Positions 54,101 through 62,702 of a stretch of DNA of 64,000 bases are shown piece by piece. The notes beneath the pieces were generated by a model. It was not told the DNA's origin. It ran no database searches and was given only the letters and a program-made list of their open reading frames with translations. The stretch is from Chthoniobacteraceae bacterium (GTDB lineage Bacteria; Verrucomicrobiota; Verrucomicrobiia; Chthoniobacterales; Chthoniobacteraceae), in NCBI GenBank assembly GCA_947449735.1, contig CANFTB010000011.1, positions 34,303-98,302 of the forward strand. The letters are read 5' to 3'. Position numbers and translations under genes: made by a program. Numbering within the stretch: the first letter of the stretch is position 1; every line of letters starts with the position of its first letter.

Positions 54101-56128
54101 CCACAATGACCCCTCAGCACTACCAGACTCCCTGAACCCGAGCTTCACGATTGTAGGGAAGCTGTCTGCGTCATACTGGTCGATGATGTTCACTCCGATC
54201 TCAAGAACCTGCGCGGTGGGATCCTTGTCCCTCAGCTGGTAATAGGTGGCGGGATCGTGCGCCCAGCCCTCCATCCCCGAATGGTTTTTGGCGGCGGCCT
54301 TTCCCAGAGACCCCACGGCGATTCCAGCCTTGAGAAGCTCAAAAAAGTCGGCCTCGCGGCCATCGGCTGCCACATCCTCCAACCGGCCGATCCCACCGGA
54401 TGGCACCCTGCCTCCCGCGCGGCTGTGATCGTATTTCCAAAAAGCCCCCTCCACATCCTCCAGCAGCAAGGCAGGATCTTCACCCCGGGACTGCGCCGGC
54501 ACCGGACCCCGATACCATTCGAGGCCGAAGCTTTCCTTGATGGCCCCGGCCGTTCCCTCGGCGCAGTACAACGGGTCCTCAGGAGAAAGCTCCGCACTAG
54601 GCCCCCGGAAAGTGATCCAGCGCAGGCGGGAAAGCGGAAACCGCCGCTTGACCAGAGGCTCCCCTACAACGGCCGCATGCCCGTCCACTCGCAGAAAGGG
54701 TACGACCACCCGCACCTCCAGAAAACCCGGGTTGATCACCTCCTGAAGCAAACGCCCGCCACTTCCACCGCGCTGGGCAAACGTTCCCCACGCGTCATTC
54801 CCGCCGCGATAGTTCCCCAGCGCCATTTCATAGGGCAGCTGCATCGAGCGCCGCACATCCTTTGCCGGCAGCGAGGCACACACCTCCGGGGGATGTAGCA
54901 CGTCGGCCAGCCCTCCCGCGGGAGGAATAATACGTGGCATCCGCCACCGATTCTCATCCTCGTCCCAAAATCCGGGACGCAGCGAAGGCTGGTCCAGCGC
55001 TCTCGAAAAATGCGTGACATACTGCAGCGTTTCTTCTCCCAGACCACTTCCCGCTCCTTCCCCGCCGGAAAGTCCCCGGACAAAGCCGATCAACTCCCTC
55101 CTGCTCTTGAACGAACGCACCGGCGAACCTCCCAGGCTCCGTGATCCATCGGCACGGAAATTCCGCAGCCCCACCAACCCGAACCCGCCCGTAAACCAAA
55201 AGTTCAGCCTGCCATCTCCAAAAGGCGGGCCGCCCACCAAGTTCGCAGAACCGGGTTCCCTCCATTCCACCAAGCGATCCACCGCGTCAGAAGAGAAGCC
55301 CACCTGACGCAGGTCCGCAAAAACAGGACTCCCCTTTCGCCCCGCAATGGCGCTCGAAAACTCCCGTTTCTTGAAACCGCAGACGTTGAGGTCCAAAAGA
55401 CCACCCAGGTCATACACCTGATACGCGTACCGTGCGAAAACGGTTTCGGCGCGCCCGGGGTCGCGCGCATCCCTGCGATGGAGTGCGCCCCAGTTTCGAG
55501 GTGTTCCACCATTCTGTTGAAGCAGCACCCAGCCCGGCGGATTCCACTCAGCCCCTCCCTGCCGAGCCACATTCAAACCCGGAAGCAGTCCGGGAGCCAT
55601 CCATCGGGAGGCACCGAGAACGCGCCCGTTGGCGGACGGGGTTTCGGTGGACAATCCAGTCGCTCGGAGAGGCACGGGAAACCGGTCCGCGTTGGGGTAG
55701 ACCGATTTTCCAGCGAAAAGCTGAGACGGTTCGTAAAACGGAGCGGCGGCGCTGCTTTGTTTGCAAAGGTTCGGAGGAAGCCCGCGGGCGCGCCAGGGGA
55801 CTGCCGCCGGCGGCGCCGCCGGATAGAGCACTTCGCCCCCGGCACCCGCCGGGCGGGACCCTGCACGCATTTCAGAACGCAGGTCCGAAACCAATATCGC
55901 AACAGCGGTCTCGAGCGCCATCTTGCGCCTCCAAGCCGACACCTCTGCAGCCCCGGCAGAGGCGTTCCGGGAAACAAGCGCCAGCACTGTTAAGGCAAGC
56001 ACGAACACCAATGCCGACCCCAAAAGCACCACAAGCAGCGCTGAGCCTGAATCTCGCCGAGTCCGGCCTCCGAACGCACAGCAAAACGGCGTAGGCACCC
56101 ATCCCGTTTCCCTCCTCCCAAACCACAT
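51200..56128 (-). CDS. Giant pseudopilin-like protein (GspK / Verru_Chthon cassette A-like)
   Basis: 1642 residues from MWFGRRETGW, supported by GGGAGGGG upstream; longer starts (56158, 56251) would overlap the divergent gene. The N-terminus has RRDSGSALLVVLLGSALVFV, a basic stretch, Gly, then a hydrophobic helix (about 28-53), which is the form of GspK/PilX minor pilins. AYQVYDLGGLLDLNVCG near 230 resembles the DEgG.lNLN block of GspK. The rest is a long secreted-type mosaic with no helix. I favour the Verru_Chthon cassette A / GspK-like group, but the usual partner pilins (B, C, D) are absent. Possibly the tip or a surface adhesin of a pseudopilus. Confidence 0.65.
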   Translation of the reverse strand: MWFGRRETGWVPTPFCCAFGGRTRRDSGSALLVVLLGSALVFVLALTVLALVSRNASAGAAEVSAWRRKMALETAVAILVSDLRSEMRAGSRPAGAGGEVLYPAAPPAAVPWRARGLPPNLCKQSSAAAPFYEPSQLFAGKSVYPNADRFPVPLRATGLSTETPSANGRVLGASRWMAPGLLPGLNVARQGGAEWNPPGWVLLQQNGGTPRNWGALHRRDARDPGRAETVFARYAYQVYDLGGLLDLNVCGFKKREFSSAIAGRKGSPVFADLRQVGFSSDAVDRLVEWREPGSANLVGGPPFGDGRLNFWFTGGFGLVGLRNFRADGSRSLGGSPVRSFKSRRELIGFVRGLSGGEGAGSGLGEETLQYVTHFSRALDQPSLRPGFWDEDENRWRMPRIIPPAGGLADVLHPPEVCASLPAKDVRRSMQLPYEMALGNYRGGNDAWGTFAQRGGSGGRLLQEVINPGFLEVRVVVPFLRVDGHAAVVGEPLVKRRFPLSRLRWITFRGPSAELSPEDPLYCAEGTAGAIKESFGLEWYRGPVPAQSRGEDPALLLEDVEGAFWKYDHSRAGGRVPSGGIGRLEDVAADGREADFFELLKAGIAVGSLGKAAAKNHSGMEGWAHDPATYYQLRDKDPTAQVLEIGVNIIDQYDADSFPTIVKLGFRESGSAEGSLWQAAFTARGVENLPYIYRLRWSAVENALDPPLPRCAEVCEITSRIHEYTGDQFACGTTSLIAFPELWNPHAPPVFGRSGGLKLRLVAVGEDPGGVLYGSVPGPQFPLLSTRWKNLLLSGPANERRAHFASWPSGAFAFALPVSGKSLKTFFHDRRFGSGYEFFGTSAAADDYHSARLSTNGPAEPGSYLFWPEMPAGTADKKYAVEGYAYWMLVPGGFSMEATGNQSAPDAGRGYSFSAYRRRDAASDAPRWFVPADGRVRGRSVLEPAPRLHLSDPVSPVVELRNSELEFDLPFDQAGLFRDPTALCRKGCPEGTGLRFGADNFFQTEVYNGSLLGTDGAEWIGFSLGEVPSQFIAAQRLVSAPRTTVNGTPERTGAGGDLLDAGTYWRFFQVPVNLVAQRTWSAMTVRLQVQDPESRKWTTYDERFMSMDGRMEPDNPPYQGQWNAVQVEGSLPELGWCRPALGCCDPRTPRYGMFQRYAYPWAPGGAGGRKNAPDLKLGVQGEGDTDRPTFSGNAGALAALGFGPAQTGLSWVRFKAALDQTKAAVDAQYSTQSAWWANRNLVQAPSLNANDYGWISRYGNPPFAGDLRLRGARGFPHFWEDYSHDAGAQESTETGLWQYDADSFRQGWLSENIAPDSGSPERQAVADADDVIRRALGAYAPVGGYDSAEAGLPLSQASAGRGLSRPVILDRPFQSVAELGYVFRGSPWKHLDFSTPETGDAGLLDLFSVGETPSAESPLLLGRVNLNTRQEPVLRALLGGGLKQEAGPGGERDVLSVGEVSLAAKALVDRTSGEGLGRGPLVNLSELAGGVLGRNLAGVSAGELPNSYTAVSSEAGTDHGALYTSVAPNTVTQPFRNPDLPGAGPVAWTFSGFSADLDRAFSDPAEGKLKRVRESVVRALADCGQTRVWNLMFDVILQTGAYGPEATGAADFHVAGETRAWVCVAMDRFTGEVLDKQWEIVNE

Positions 56129-56183
56129 TCCAACCCCTCCCTCATGACTTCGATCCATGCCACTTCCCCCGATTTTTACACTG

Positions 56184-57179
56184 ATGCCAAATCTCCTTCC
56201 CTGCCTTCCCTTGAAGGCTCTCCCACTCGCCAACCTCTTGGTCCTCTCCACAGGTGCATTCGCATCGAGCCCCCTGATCGCGTCTCACCAGCCCGTCCGT
56301 CCCAGCTCCCCACAGGCGCCCCCTTTAGTCGCCTCCTCAGAACTTTCACGCCTCCAGACAGCGCCCACCCCGCAAGAGAGCACCCCCACACCTTCCGGCC
56401 AGAACAGGGACTTCTCTCCAAAAAACAGCACGAGCGAAACGGACGGCAACCCTCCATGGAAAAGACCGGGGCAACATTGTCTGTGGAAGATCCACTTCCG
56501 CTACGCACCCCCGGCAACCGAAGCGACTCAGCCCTCCGATTCCAAAGTTGAGCGGGTCCAACAAGTCACTTTGACCCAGCATGGCAGGGAGTATCTGCAA
56601 GAGGTGCGGATGGAGGGTGGAAAAAAATGGGAGTACTGGAGCCTGAACGCTGCAGAACTGTACGGGGACGGCGGCGAAGACTCGCTTGCTCTGCGCCCCG
56701 CCAGAAGCAGGCATTCCAGGCGCAACGCCGGAAGTCCGAAACGGGAAGAAAATGCGAACGATTCAAACGATCCAGAATCCAAACCTTTCACAGGAGAAAG
56801 CTCAGGAGGGGAAGACTACCACTCTCTCGACGCCCTGCGCTGGATCCGCCAGGAGCATTACAAAACCACCCTCGAAATCGACGGCCAGCAAATGCTCCTC
56901 TTCATGCTCGCCCCGGAGGTTTCCCCAAAAGCCGACCCCCGCTCAAAATCTCAATACTACCGGAGCCCGCTTGGCGGACTGCCCATGCGTCCGGGCATCA
57001 CCGCCGCTGCCATCCATGCAGGCACGAGGCTTCCCGCCTTTTTGCAAAAAGACAATGAATGGCGCGTCTACGAATTCACACCGCTCCGGAACGAGCGGCT
57101 CTTCTACCCCCAGCGGGTCACGCGCTTTCTGGAAAGCCTCGCCCCCGCGTTCAAGGCCGGGCCCAAGCCGCTTCCTTAG
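56184..57179 (+). CDS. Hypothetical secreted protein, first gene of ExbBD-VWA cluster
   Basis: 331 residues from MPNLLPCLPLKALPLANLL (340 if started at 56157). A signal-like N-terminus is followed by a Pro/Ser/Thr-rich linker (about 30-85) and a folded-looking C-terminal part (about 95-331) with CLWKIHFRYAP, VTLTQHGREYLQEV, KKWEYWSLNA, YHSLDALRWIRQEHY, and RVYEFTPLRNERLFYPQRV. I do not recognise the family. Only about 55 bp separate its start from that of the divergent giant pseudopilin. Its 3' end overlaps the start proposed for the TPR gene. Confidence 0.65.
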   Translation: MPNLLPCLPLKALPLANLLVLSTGAFASSPLIASHQPVRPSSPQAPPLVASSELSRLQTAPTPQESTPTPSGQNRDFSPKNSTSETDGNPPWKRPGQHCLWKIHFRYAPPATEATQPSDSKVERVQQVTLTQHGREYLQEVRMEGGKKWEYWSLNAAELYGDGGEDSLALRPARSRHSRRNAGSPKREENANDSNDPESKPFTGESSGGEDYHSLDALRWIRQEHYKTTLEIDGQQMLLFMLAPEVSPKADPRSKSQYYRSPLGGLPMRPGITAAAIHAGTRLPAFLQKDNEWRVYEFTPLRNERLFYPQRVTRFLESLAPAFKAGPKPLP

Positions 57180-60054
57180 CAACAAACAAAAACCGCTCGC
57201 ATCCATCCTGTTTGCACTCTCTCTATCCATCTTCACTTCCTCCGCCTGGTCCAAAACAAAGACGCCTCAGGGATCCGGCTCAAAAGGAGGTCGTCCGCAC
57301 AAGGACTCTCCGGCAGAGGTCCAGCCCCCGGCTCCGTCCATACACACCGCGGAAGAACTCCACCATCAGCTCCTCACCGCACTCCGGGAAGCCGACTGGC
57401 TGAAAGCCGCGAATGCCTACACTGCCTGGCTTCGCGATTTTGGAGACCGCCAGGACCTCCTCCCCTTCATCGCCTCGTTTCGCGCACCCGTTGCGCTGGG
57501 GCTCCTGCAAATCGACAAACTCGACGCGGCGACACCCCTGCTGGAGGCCGCGCTTTCGGCACCCGCCGGAATCGCTCCCTCCATCAGACGGGAACTCTGC
57601 TTCCAAAGGGCCGCTTGCGCCCTCCGACTCAACCTGACGACCAAAGCCAGGGAGCATTTTCAAGCCTTCACCGGCCTGTTCCCTCAAACCGGACTTCGCA
57701 AGGATGACCCGTCTCCTGCTCTCGAAAAAAAGCGGTATCAAGACGCCCTCCTTCTGATTGCCCAATGCCTGCTCCGCGAAGGCAGGGCGTCGGATGCCGC
57801 CGAAAAGCTCGACCAATTCCGCCCGCAGCTCGACGCATTTCACGCATCACAAGCGGTTGCCCTGCAGTTCCGCGCACTGATTGAATCGGAACAAAAGGAT
57901 CAGGCACTCCGATTCCTTCAGGACAACGAGGCGGAACTCCAAGCCTGTATCGAACTCCTGAGCACACAGTCCTGTGTGCTAAAACTAGGAGCACAGTTAC
58001 TCGACTCCGGGAAACCCAGAGACGCCCTTGCGTGCCTGCTCAAAGTACGAAGATTCCAGACCGTTGCGGCCTTGCAAAAAAGGCGGCTTGCCGCACTTGA
58101 AGCCCAGATCACCTGGGAACCTCCCCCCGCAGGCACCGACCGCCGGGAAAGCAGTGCTCTCCTTGAAAGCAGGCAGGCCATCCAAAATGAGCTCTCATCG
58201 CAGGGCGAGTTTGAGGGGTTGGACGCCTCCACCCGCCTGAGGGCGGCAGCCGCATATGCCGCCTTGGAACGACCGCTAGAGGCCGCCCTGATCCTGAATG
58301 AAGCTGCACGCCTGTGGGCCTCCGACCCGGCCCTCGCCAAGGCGCACGCGACGCTGTCCGTTTACTGGAGCCAGGCGGAACGCTGGAACGAGGCGATCGA
58401 GGTGGCCAATGTATTTCATCAAAAGTGGCCGAAGGCCCCCGAGACTCCCGGCGTCGAACTATTGAGAGGCACCGCCCTCCAGAAACTGGGCCGTCTTGAC
58501 GAGGCAGTTGCCGCGTTCCGCAACGTGTCAGGTCGGTTTCCAAAAACAGAACCGGCCGCGCGCGCCCGACTGATGGAAGCCTTCACCCTGCTCCAGCAAG
58601 GCAATGCCGAGGCGGCCTCCCCTATTTTCGAAGCCCTCCTGTCAGCAAAAACGGCCGTTGATCTATCAGAAGAAGCGTCCTTTGGAAGGTGCCTGGCCTA
58701 CTCGCTGAGCTCTCAGTACGCCAAATGCCGGTCCGCTGCGGGCGAATACCAGCGCACACATCCCTCCGGCGAGCGTCTGCCGGACGTCCTGTTCCAAAAG
58801 GCGCGAGCCGCCCATCTGACTCGCGACTACCAAACCGCCATCCCGGAACTGCGCGCATTTCTAGAAGCGTTCCCCGAACACGAAAAAACGGGGGAAGCCG
58901 GAGTGCTTCTTGGCGATGCGCTTCTATCGGAGAACGCGCCGCTCGAGGCCTGGACCGCATACCGCCGGGTGCCGGCCGACAGAGCCGCCTATGAGCGGGC
59001 GTGGTTCAAAGCTGCCCCCCTCTTTTCTCTTCTCAACAAAACCGTGGACCTGAAGGAACACCTTTCGTCCTTCCAAACAGAACGCCCGCGCAGCGCGCAA
59101 CTCGCCGACGCCTTGCTTTGGGTGCTCAAAGCTTTCCCGCCACCACCCCCAGAGGAAGAGACGGACAAACTCGTCTGGGAACTCATCACCCAGCACGGGG
59201 ACCATTGGGAGGTCCCCGCGGTGGACACCCTGCTGACGCGCCTGTGCCAAAGAAAGGACCAGCCGACTGGCTTTTCGGACGTGCTGGACCGCACGCTCAA
59301 GGCCGCGGAAACCAGCGGGCAGACCGTACTCCAGATCCGTTTGCTGCGGGCGATGGCAAGACTCGAGGCGGGCCGTCCGGAGGAATCATACCGTCTGCTC
59401 GGGCAAGCGATGGCTCTTGCAAAGCCCGAGACTACCAGCCCGTCGCTTCTGGCGGACTTTGGAGACGCGCTGCTCGCACAGGGTGACATGGTGGGGGCCC
59501 GCGGGCACTGGAGAAACCTTCTCAAGTGGCATCCGCGAGCTGGGGAAAAAGACCGCGCACTTGCCGGACTCGCATGCGTCGCTCAGGCAAACGGCGAGCC
59601 ACGCGAGGCCATGGCGTGGATCGAGCGCTTTGAAGCTGAGACCGAAAGCTCGACCCTGGCAGGCGCGATGCTTCTGAAAAAGGCCGCGATCCTGCTGAAA
59701 ATCGGCTGCGAAGAGGAGGCGAACCGCACACTGGAGACCCTTCTTCAAAGAGGCGGGATATCGGGCCAATGGAAATCCGAGGCCTTGCTCGAACTCGCCG
59801 AGCACCACATGCGAAAAGGCAAACCGGGCCGGGCCATTCCCTATTACCAGCGCATCTATACGATGTACGGCCGGTGGACTGGGCCGCTGGCGCGCGCCTA
59901 TCTGCGTTCCGGCGAGGCGTTCGAACAATTGCAAGATCTGGAGGCAGCCCGGCGCACCTACCGCGAAATGCTGGATCGGGACCTTTCAGGCGAGCCAGAG
60001 GCGGTTCGCGCGGCACGGGACCGCCTCCAGGCGCTCGACGAAAGCGGACGATGA
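57055..60054 (+). CDS. Large TPR-repeat protein of the ExbBD-VWA cluster
   Basis: Up to 999 residues. The start is uncertain: the only ATG near the signal-like KQKPLASILFALSLSIFTSSAWS is at 57055, 125 bp inside the previous gene; no in-frame GTG or TTG lies between, and a CTG at 57208 is the other option. The mature part is almost all alpha-helical TPR-like repeats, e.g. ARLWASDPALAKAHATLSVY, ADRAAYERAW, AFLEAFPEHEKTGEAGVLLG, AYLRSGEAFEQLQDLEAARR, resembling YbgF/BamD-type scaffold proteins but far larger. It probably is a periplasmic scaffold. The stop overlaps the next start (ATGA). Confidence 0.75.
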   Translation: MNGASTNSHRSGTSGSSTPSGSRAFWKASPPRSRPGPSRFLSNKQKPLASILFALSLSIFTSSAWSKTKTPQGSGSKGGRPHKDSPAEVQPPAPSIHTAEELHHQLLTALREADWLKAANAYTAWLRDFGDRQDLLPFIASFRAPVALGLLQIDKLDAATPLLEAALSAPAGIAPSIRRELCFQRAACALRLNLTTKAREHFQAFTGLFPQTGLRKDDPSPALEKKRYQDALLLIAQCLLREGRASDAAEKLDQFRPQLDAFHASQAVALQFRALIESEQKDQALRFLQDNEAELQACIELLSTQSCVLKLGAQLLDSGKPRDALACLLKVRRFQTVAALQKRRLAALEAQITWEPPPAGTDRRESSALLESRQAIQNELSSQGEFEGLDASTRLRAAAAYAALERPLEAALILNEAARLWASDPALAKAHATLSVYWSQAERWNEAIEVANVFHQKWPKAPETPGVELLRGTALQKLGRLDEAVAAFRNVSGRFPKTEPAARARLMEAFTLLQQGNAEAASPIFEALLSAKTAVDLSEEASFGRCLAYSLSSQYAKCRSAAGEYQRTHPSGERLPDVLFQKARAAHLTRDYQTAIPELRAFLEAFPEHEKTGEAGVLLGDALLSENAPLEAWTAYRRVPADRAAYERAWFKAAPLFSLLNKTVDLKEHLSSFQTERPRSAQLADALLWVLKAFPPPPPEEETDKLVWELITQHGDHWEVPAVDTLLTRLCQRKDQPTGFSDVLDRTLKAAETSGQTVLQIRLLRAMARLEAGRPEESYRLLGQAMALAKPETTSPSLLADFGDALLAQGDMVGARGHWRNLLKWHPRAGEKDRALAGLACVAQANGEPREAMAWIERFEAETESSTLAGAMLLKKAAILLKIGCEEEANRTLETLLQRGGISGQWKSEALLELAEHHMRKGKPGRAIPYYQRIYTMYGRWTGPLARAYLRSGEAFEQLQDLEAARRTYREMLDRDLSGEPEAVRAARDRLQALDESGR

Positions 60055-61049
60055 AAACCTTCCTGTTGCTGACCGCCACCTTGCTTTCCACCATGTCTCT
60101 TCGACCTCCCTCAGCAAAGGCCGACAGCATCGGCCTCACCAACGGAGAAAAGCTCACAGGACGCATCCGCGGCATGGAGCGGGAGACCGTTCTTTTGGAA
60201 ACGACTCCGGTCCGCGGATACCCGCCGGTAAACCAACGCATCGGAAAAGCCACCATCGCCCGGCTGGAATTCGCTCCGGATCTGGAGAGAGACCGACTGG
60301 CTGGCAGTGGCGACCCTGCTCAAATCAGTGCGCTAAAGGCCGCATGGCTGGAATTGTCGCCCTTTCTGGGGGTGGCGAATTCACCAGCGGCAAGACTGGG
60401 ACTGCGGTACGCCCTGCTTCTCATGGAAGCCGAGGGAACGGAGTCCAAAGACGAGGCACTCGGCATTTTTTCTACGATCTCCAAAGAAGCCCCAGAGGCA
60501 ACGGAGCGCGCCGCCGCAGGGCAGGGAAGGTTGAGAACCCTGATCCTGTCGGGCAGATCCTCGGAAGCACTCCAGGAAGCAGAGTCCCTTTTAAAAGAGG
60601 GAGCCGATCCCGCCCTGTGCGCTGAGGCGCACCTCATTGTCGCTGGCGGGCATGCCAAAAAGCTTCGCCTCCACCTTGAGGAAAACCCGCGCTGGAATGA
60701 GGACGAGCGCGCCGGCGCCGAACGGGAAAGGCTTCGCAACCTGGCACTCGACTCCTGCCTGCTCGCCGGACTCGGCTCCGAGTCGCCGCCGGAACTCGCC
60801 GTGCGCGGACTTCTTGGCGCCCTACAAATCCACAAACTTTGCGGAGACCAAAGCCGCGCACTGGAGATCGCACGGGATATCGCTGCGATCTATCCGGGCC
60901 ACCCCGGAGCTCAGATCGCCCGCGAATTTCTGACACGCGCCACAGCCAGCAGCAGCGGGGCTTCCTCCTCCCCTCCGCAATCTAACCCCAGCAGCTCTTC
61001 AAACCCATCCAGGGACATTCAAGAGAGGGCCTCTCAAAAAACACCATGA
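60051..61049 (+). CDS. Exported protein: SH3/Lsm-like N-domain plus helical repeats
   Basis: 332 residues from MKTFLLLTATLLSTM; ATGA overlap with the TPR gene decides the start. After the signal peptide (to about 24) comes a small beta domain, ADSIGLTNGEKLTGRIRGM and ERETVLLETTPV, of the form 'L.NGE.l.G.i' seen in Lsm/SH3-like modules. The remainder (about 80-300) is helical with TPR-like pairs (SKDEALGIFSTISKEAPE, SEALQEAESLLKEG, DQSRALEIARDIAAIYPGHP). A Ser-rich tail (SSSGASSSPPQSNPSSSS) ends it. Unknown function; likely a periplasmic partner of the TPR protein and ExbB. Confidence 0.72.
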   Translation: MKTFLLLTATLLSTMSLRPPSAKADSIGLTNGEKLTGRIRGMERETVLLETTPVRGYPPVNQRIGKATIARLEFAPDLERDRLAGSGDPAQISALKAAWLELSPFLGVANSPAARLGLRYALLLMEAEGTESKDEALGIFSTISKEAPEATERAAAGQGRLRTLILSGRSSEALQEAESLLKEGADPALCAEAHLIVAGGHAKKLRLHLEENPRWNEDERAGAERERLRNLALDSCLLAGLGSESPPELAVRGLLGALQIHKLCGDQSRALEIARDIAAIYPGHPGAQIAREFLTRATASSSGASSSPPQSNPSSSSNPSRDIQERASQKTP

Positions 61050-61837
61050 ACATCACTCTGTCCAAACCGCTCGCGCTTGCGACCCGCGTCCTGATGCTGG
61101 CCCTGTCCCTTCCCTGCACAGCGCTGGCAGGCAGTCCGGAGGGAGGCAAAAGCCTGTTGGAACTCTATCAGGAAGGCGGCCCTGTGATGCATCTCATCGC
61201 CCTTTGTTCCGTAGGCGCCCTGGCGCTTGCCGTGTTCTGCCATTTCACCTACCGGCGGGCCAACCTGCTGCCGGAAGCACTGGTCGGCCAGCTCAACCAG
61301 CTTCTCTCACTGCGGGACCTCCACGAGGCATACCGCTGCTGCCAGACCCGCCCCGGCCCCCTCACCCAGGCCCTCTCAAACGCTCTCACCAAGGCAAACT
61401 ACTCGCGGGACATGTACAACAAGGCGGCCATGGAGAACGCGCTCATGGACGAATGTTTCCGCTCGGAAACCAAAATGATGACCGTCGTCAACTACCTTAA
61501 CACCCTCGCCGTGCTCGCCCCGATGATCGGGTTGCTTGGAACCGTCTCGGGGATGATCAGCAGCTTCAGCGCGCTTACCGCCGGAAAAGCCGAGGCCGCC
61601 GACCTTGCCAAGGGAATCGGCGAAGCACTGGTCGCAACCGGAGGGGGACTGCTGCTGGCGATCCCCTCGATGTTTCTCTACTTCTACTTCCGGGGCGTCG
61701 TTTCCAGCAACATGGCCGACGTCCACGCCACCCTGTCCCACATGCTCGACAGGTTTACCGGGGAGGCTCACGGCAACCCTCCCCCAGCCGTCTCCGTCCA
61801 CGCAACACCCCTCGAACACGCAGAGCAAGCCATATGA
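61046..61837 (+). CDS. exbB: ExbB/TolQ/MotA-type proton channel subunit
   Basis: 263 residues. A signal-peptide-like N-terminus (1-30, ending ALA-G) and a short exported segment (SLLELYQEGGPVMHLI) precede the TolQ-like core: helix about 46-68, cytoplasmic loop, and helices about 145-170 and 190-215, with the conserved LNTLAVLAPMIGLLGTVSGMI and EALVATGGGLLLAIPS. It conducts protons to drive a partner protein with ExbD. Start and stop both overlap neighbours as ATGA. In this operon the energised partner is inferred to be the VWA protein at 62699. Confidence 0.92.
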   Translation: MNITLSKPLALATRVLMLALSLPCTALAGSPEGGKSLLELYQEGGPVMHLIALCSVGALALAVFCHFTYRRANLLPEALVGQLNQLLSLRDLHEAYRCCQTRPGPLTQALSNALTKANYSRDMYNKAAMENALMDECFRSETKMMTVVNYLNTLAVLAPMIGLLGTVSGMISSFSALTAGKAEAADLAKGIGEALVATGGGLLLAIPSMFLYFYFRGVVSSNMADVHATLSHMLDRFTGEAHGNPPPAVSVHATPLEHAEQAI

Positions 61838-62265
61838 GCCAGCCCGGTCCCGCAAGGCGCAAGCCCAGACGACTGCACCACGAGGAGGTGGGACTGCAAA
61901 TCGCTCCCATGATCGACGTGACCCTCCTTCTGCTCTTTTTCTTCATGCTTTCGGGAAAGCTCACAAAGAACGCCAAGCTGATGCGCATCCGGGTGCCGCA
62001 GGCAGACGCCTCACTGGTGCCTGAAAACACCAGCGAAAGAGAGGTCATCAACATCGACGCTGCTGGCGCCTGGTTTTGCGGAGATCAGGCGGTGAGCACA
62101 ACCGAGCTGGTCGCCCGGCTCAGACAACGCTTCTCCAACCATCCGCCCCTCAAGCTTCAAGTCAGGGCGGACGCCGAAACGCCGGCCTCCCGGATCAAAG
62201 AACTGATGGCGCTGGCCGCGGAAGCTGGCGCGCTGGAAGTCGTCTACGGAGTCGCAAAGCCATGA
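61834..62265 (+). CDS. exbD: ExbD/TolR-type protein, first copy
   Basis: 143 residues. One N-terminal helix with the essential membrane Asp, D28 in IAPMIDVTLLLLFFFML. A periplasmic domain (about 50-143) follows with VPENTSEREVINIDAAG, ELVARLRQRF and KLQVRADAETPASRIKELM. It anchors to peptidoglycan or partner and gates the ExbB proton path. It is paired with a second, divergent ExbD gene immediately downstream. ATGA overlaps at both ends. Confidence 0.92.
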   Translation: MSQPGPARRKPRRLHHEEVGLQIAPMIDVTLLLLFFFMLSGKLTKNAKLMRIRVPQADASLVPENTSEREVINIDAAGAWFCGDQAVSTTELVARLRQRFSNHPPLKLQVRADAETPASRIKELMALAAEAGALEVVYGVAKP

Positions 62266-62702
62266 GACGCCCCGAACAGCCCCAGGTCGAAATGCAGATC
62301 GCACCCCTGATCGACGTGTGTTTCCTCCTTCTATTTTTCTACATTCTCACCTCCAAACCTGTGAAGCCCGAGGGCGACCTGGGCCTGCGCCTTCCCGGAA
62401 CAGTCGAACAGGAGGCGCCCCTCGACCTGCCCGACGAACAGCGCCTCCAGATCCTCGAAACCGGCCAGATCCTTCTCAATGAGGCCCCGCTGGACAGCCC
62501 GAGCCAACGCGACCTCCCTCAACTCGTCGGCATCCTGTCCCGTCTACGACAATCCGCAACGGCCAACCGCGCAGAAGCACTCCTCACCTTGGACGTCGCG
62601 GATGCAGCCAAGCACCAGCGCATCGTCGACGTCCTCAATGCCTGCACCAAGGCCGGCGTGACCAACGTCACTTTTGCCGCCGGCTCGGAGAACCGGCCAT
62701 GA
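62262..62702 (+). CDS. ExbD/TolR-type protein, second copy
   Basis: 146 residues from MRRPEQPQVE; the frame opens earlier inside the first exbD but this ATGA overlap marks the start. Membrane Asp is D18 in IAPLIDVCFLLLFFY. The periplasmic part (LPGTVEQEAPLDLPDEQR, LILTLDVADAAKHQRIVDVL-like) differs clearly from copy 1, so the two probably form a heterodimer. Tandem ExbD pairs occur in some TonB systems. The stop overlaps the VWA gene start. Confidence 0.9.
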   Translation: MRRPEQPQVEMQIAPLIDVCFLLLFFYILTSKPVKPEGDLGLRLPGTVEQEAPLDLPDEQRLQILETGQILLNEAPLDSPSQRDLPQLVGILSRLRQSATANRAEALLTLDVADAAKHQRIVDVLNACTKAGVTNVTFAAGSENRP

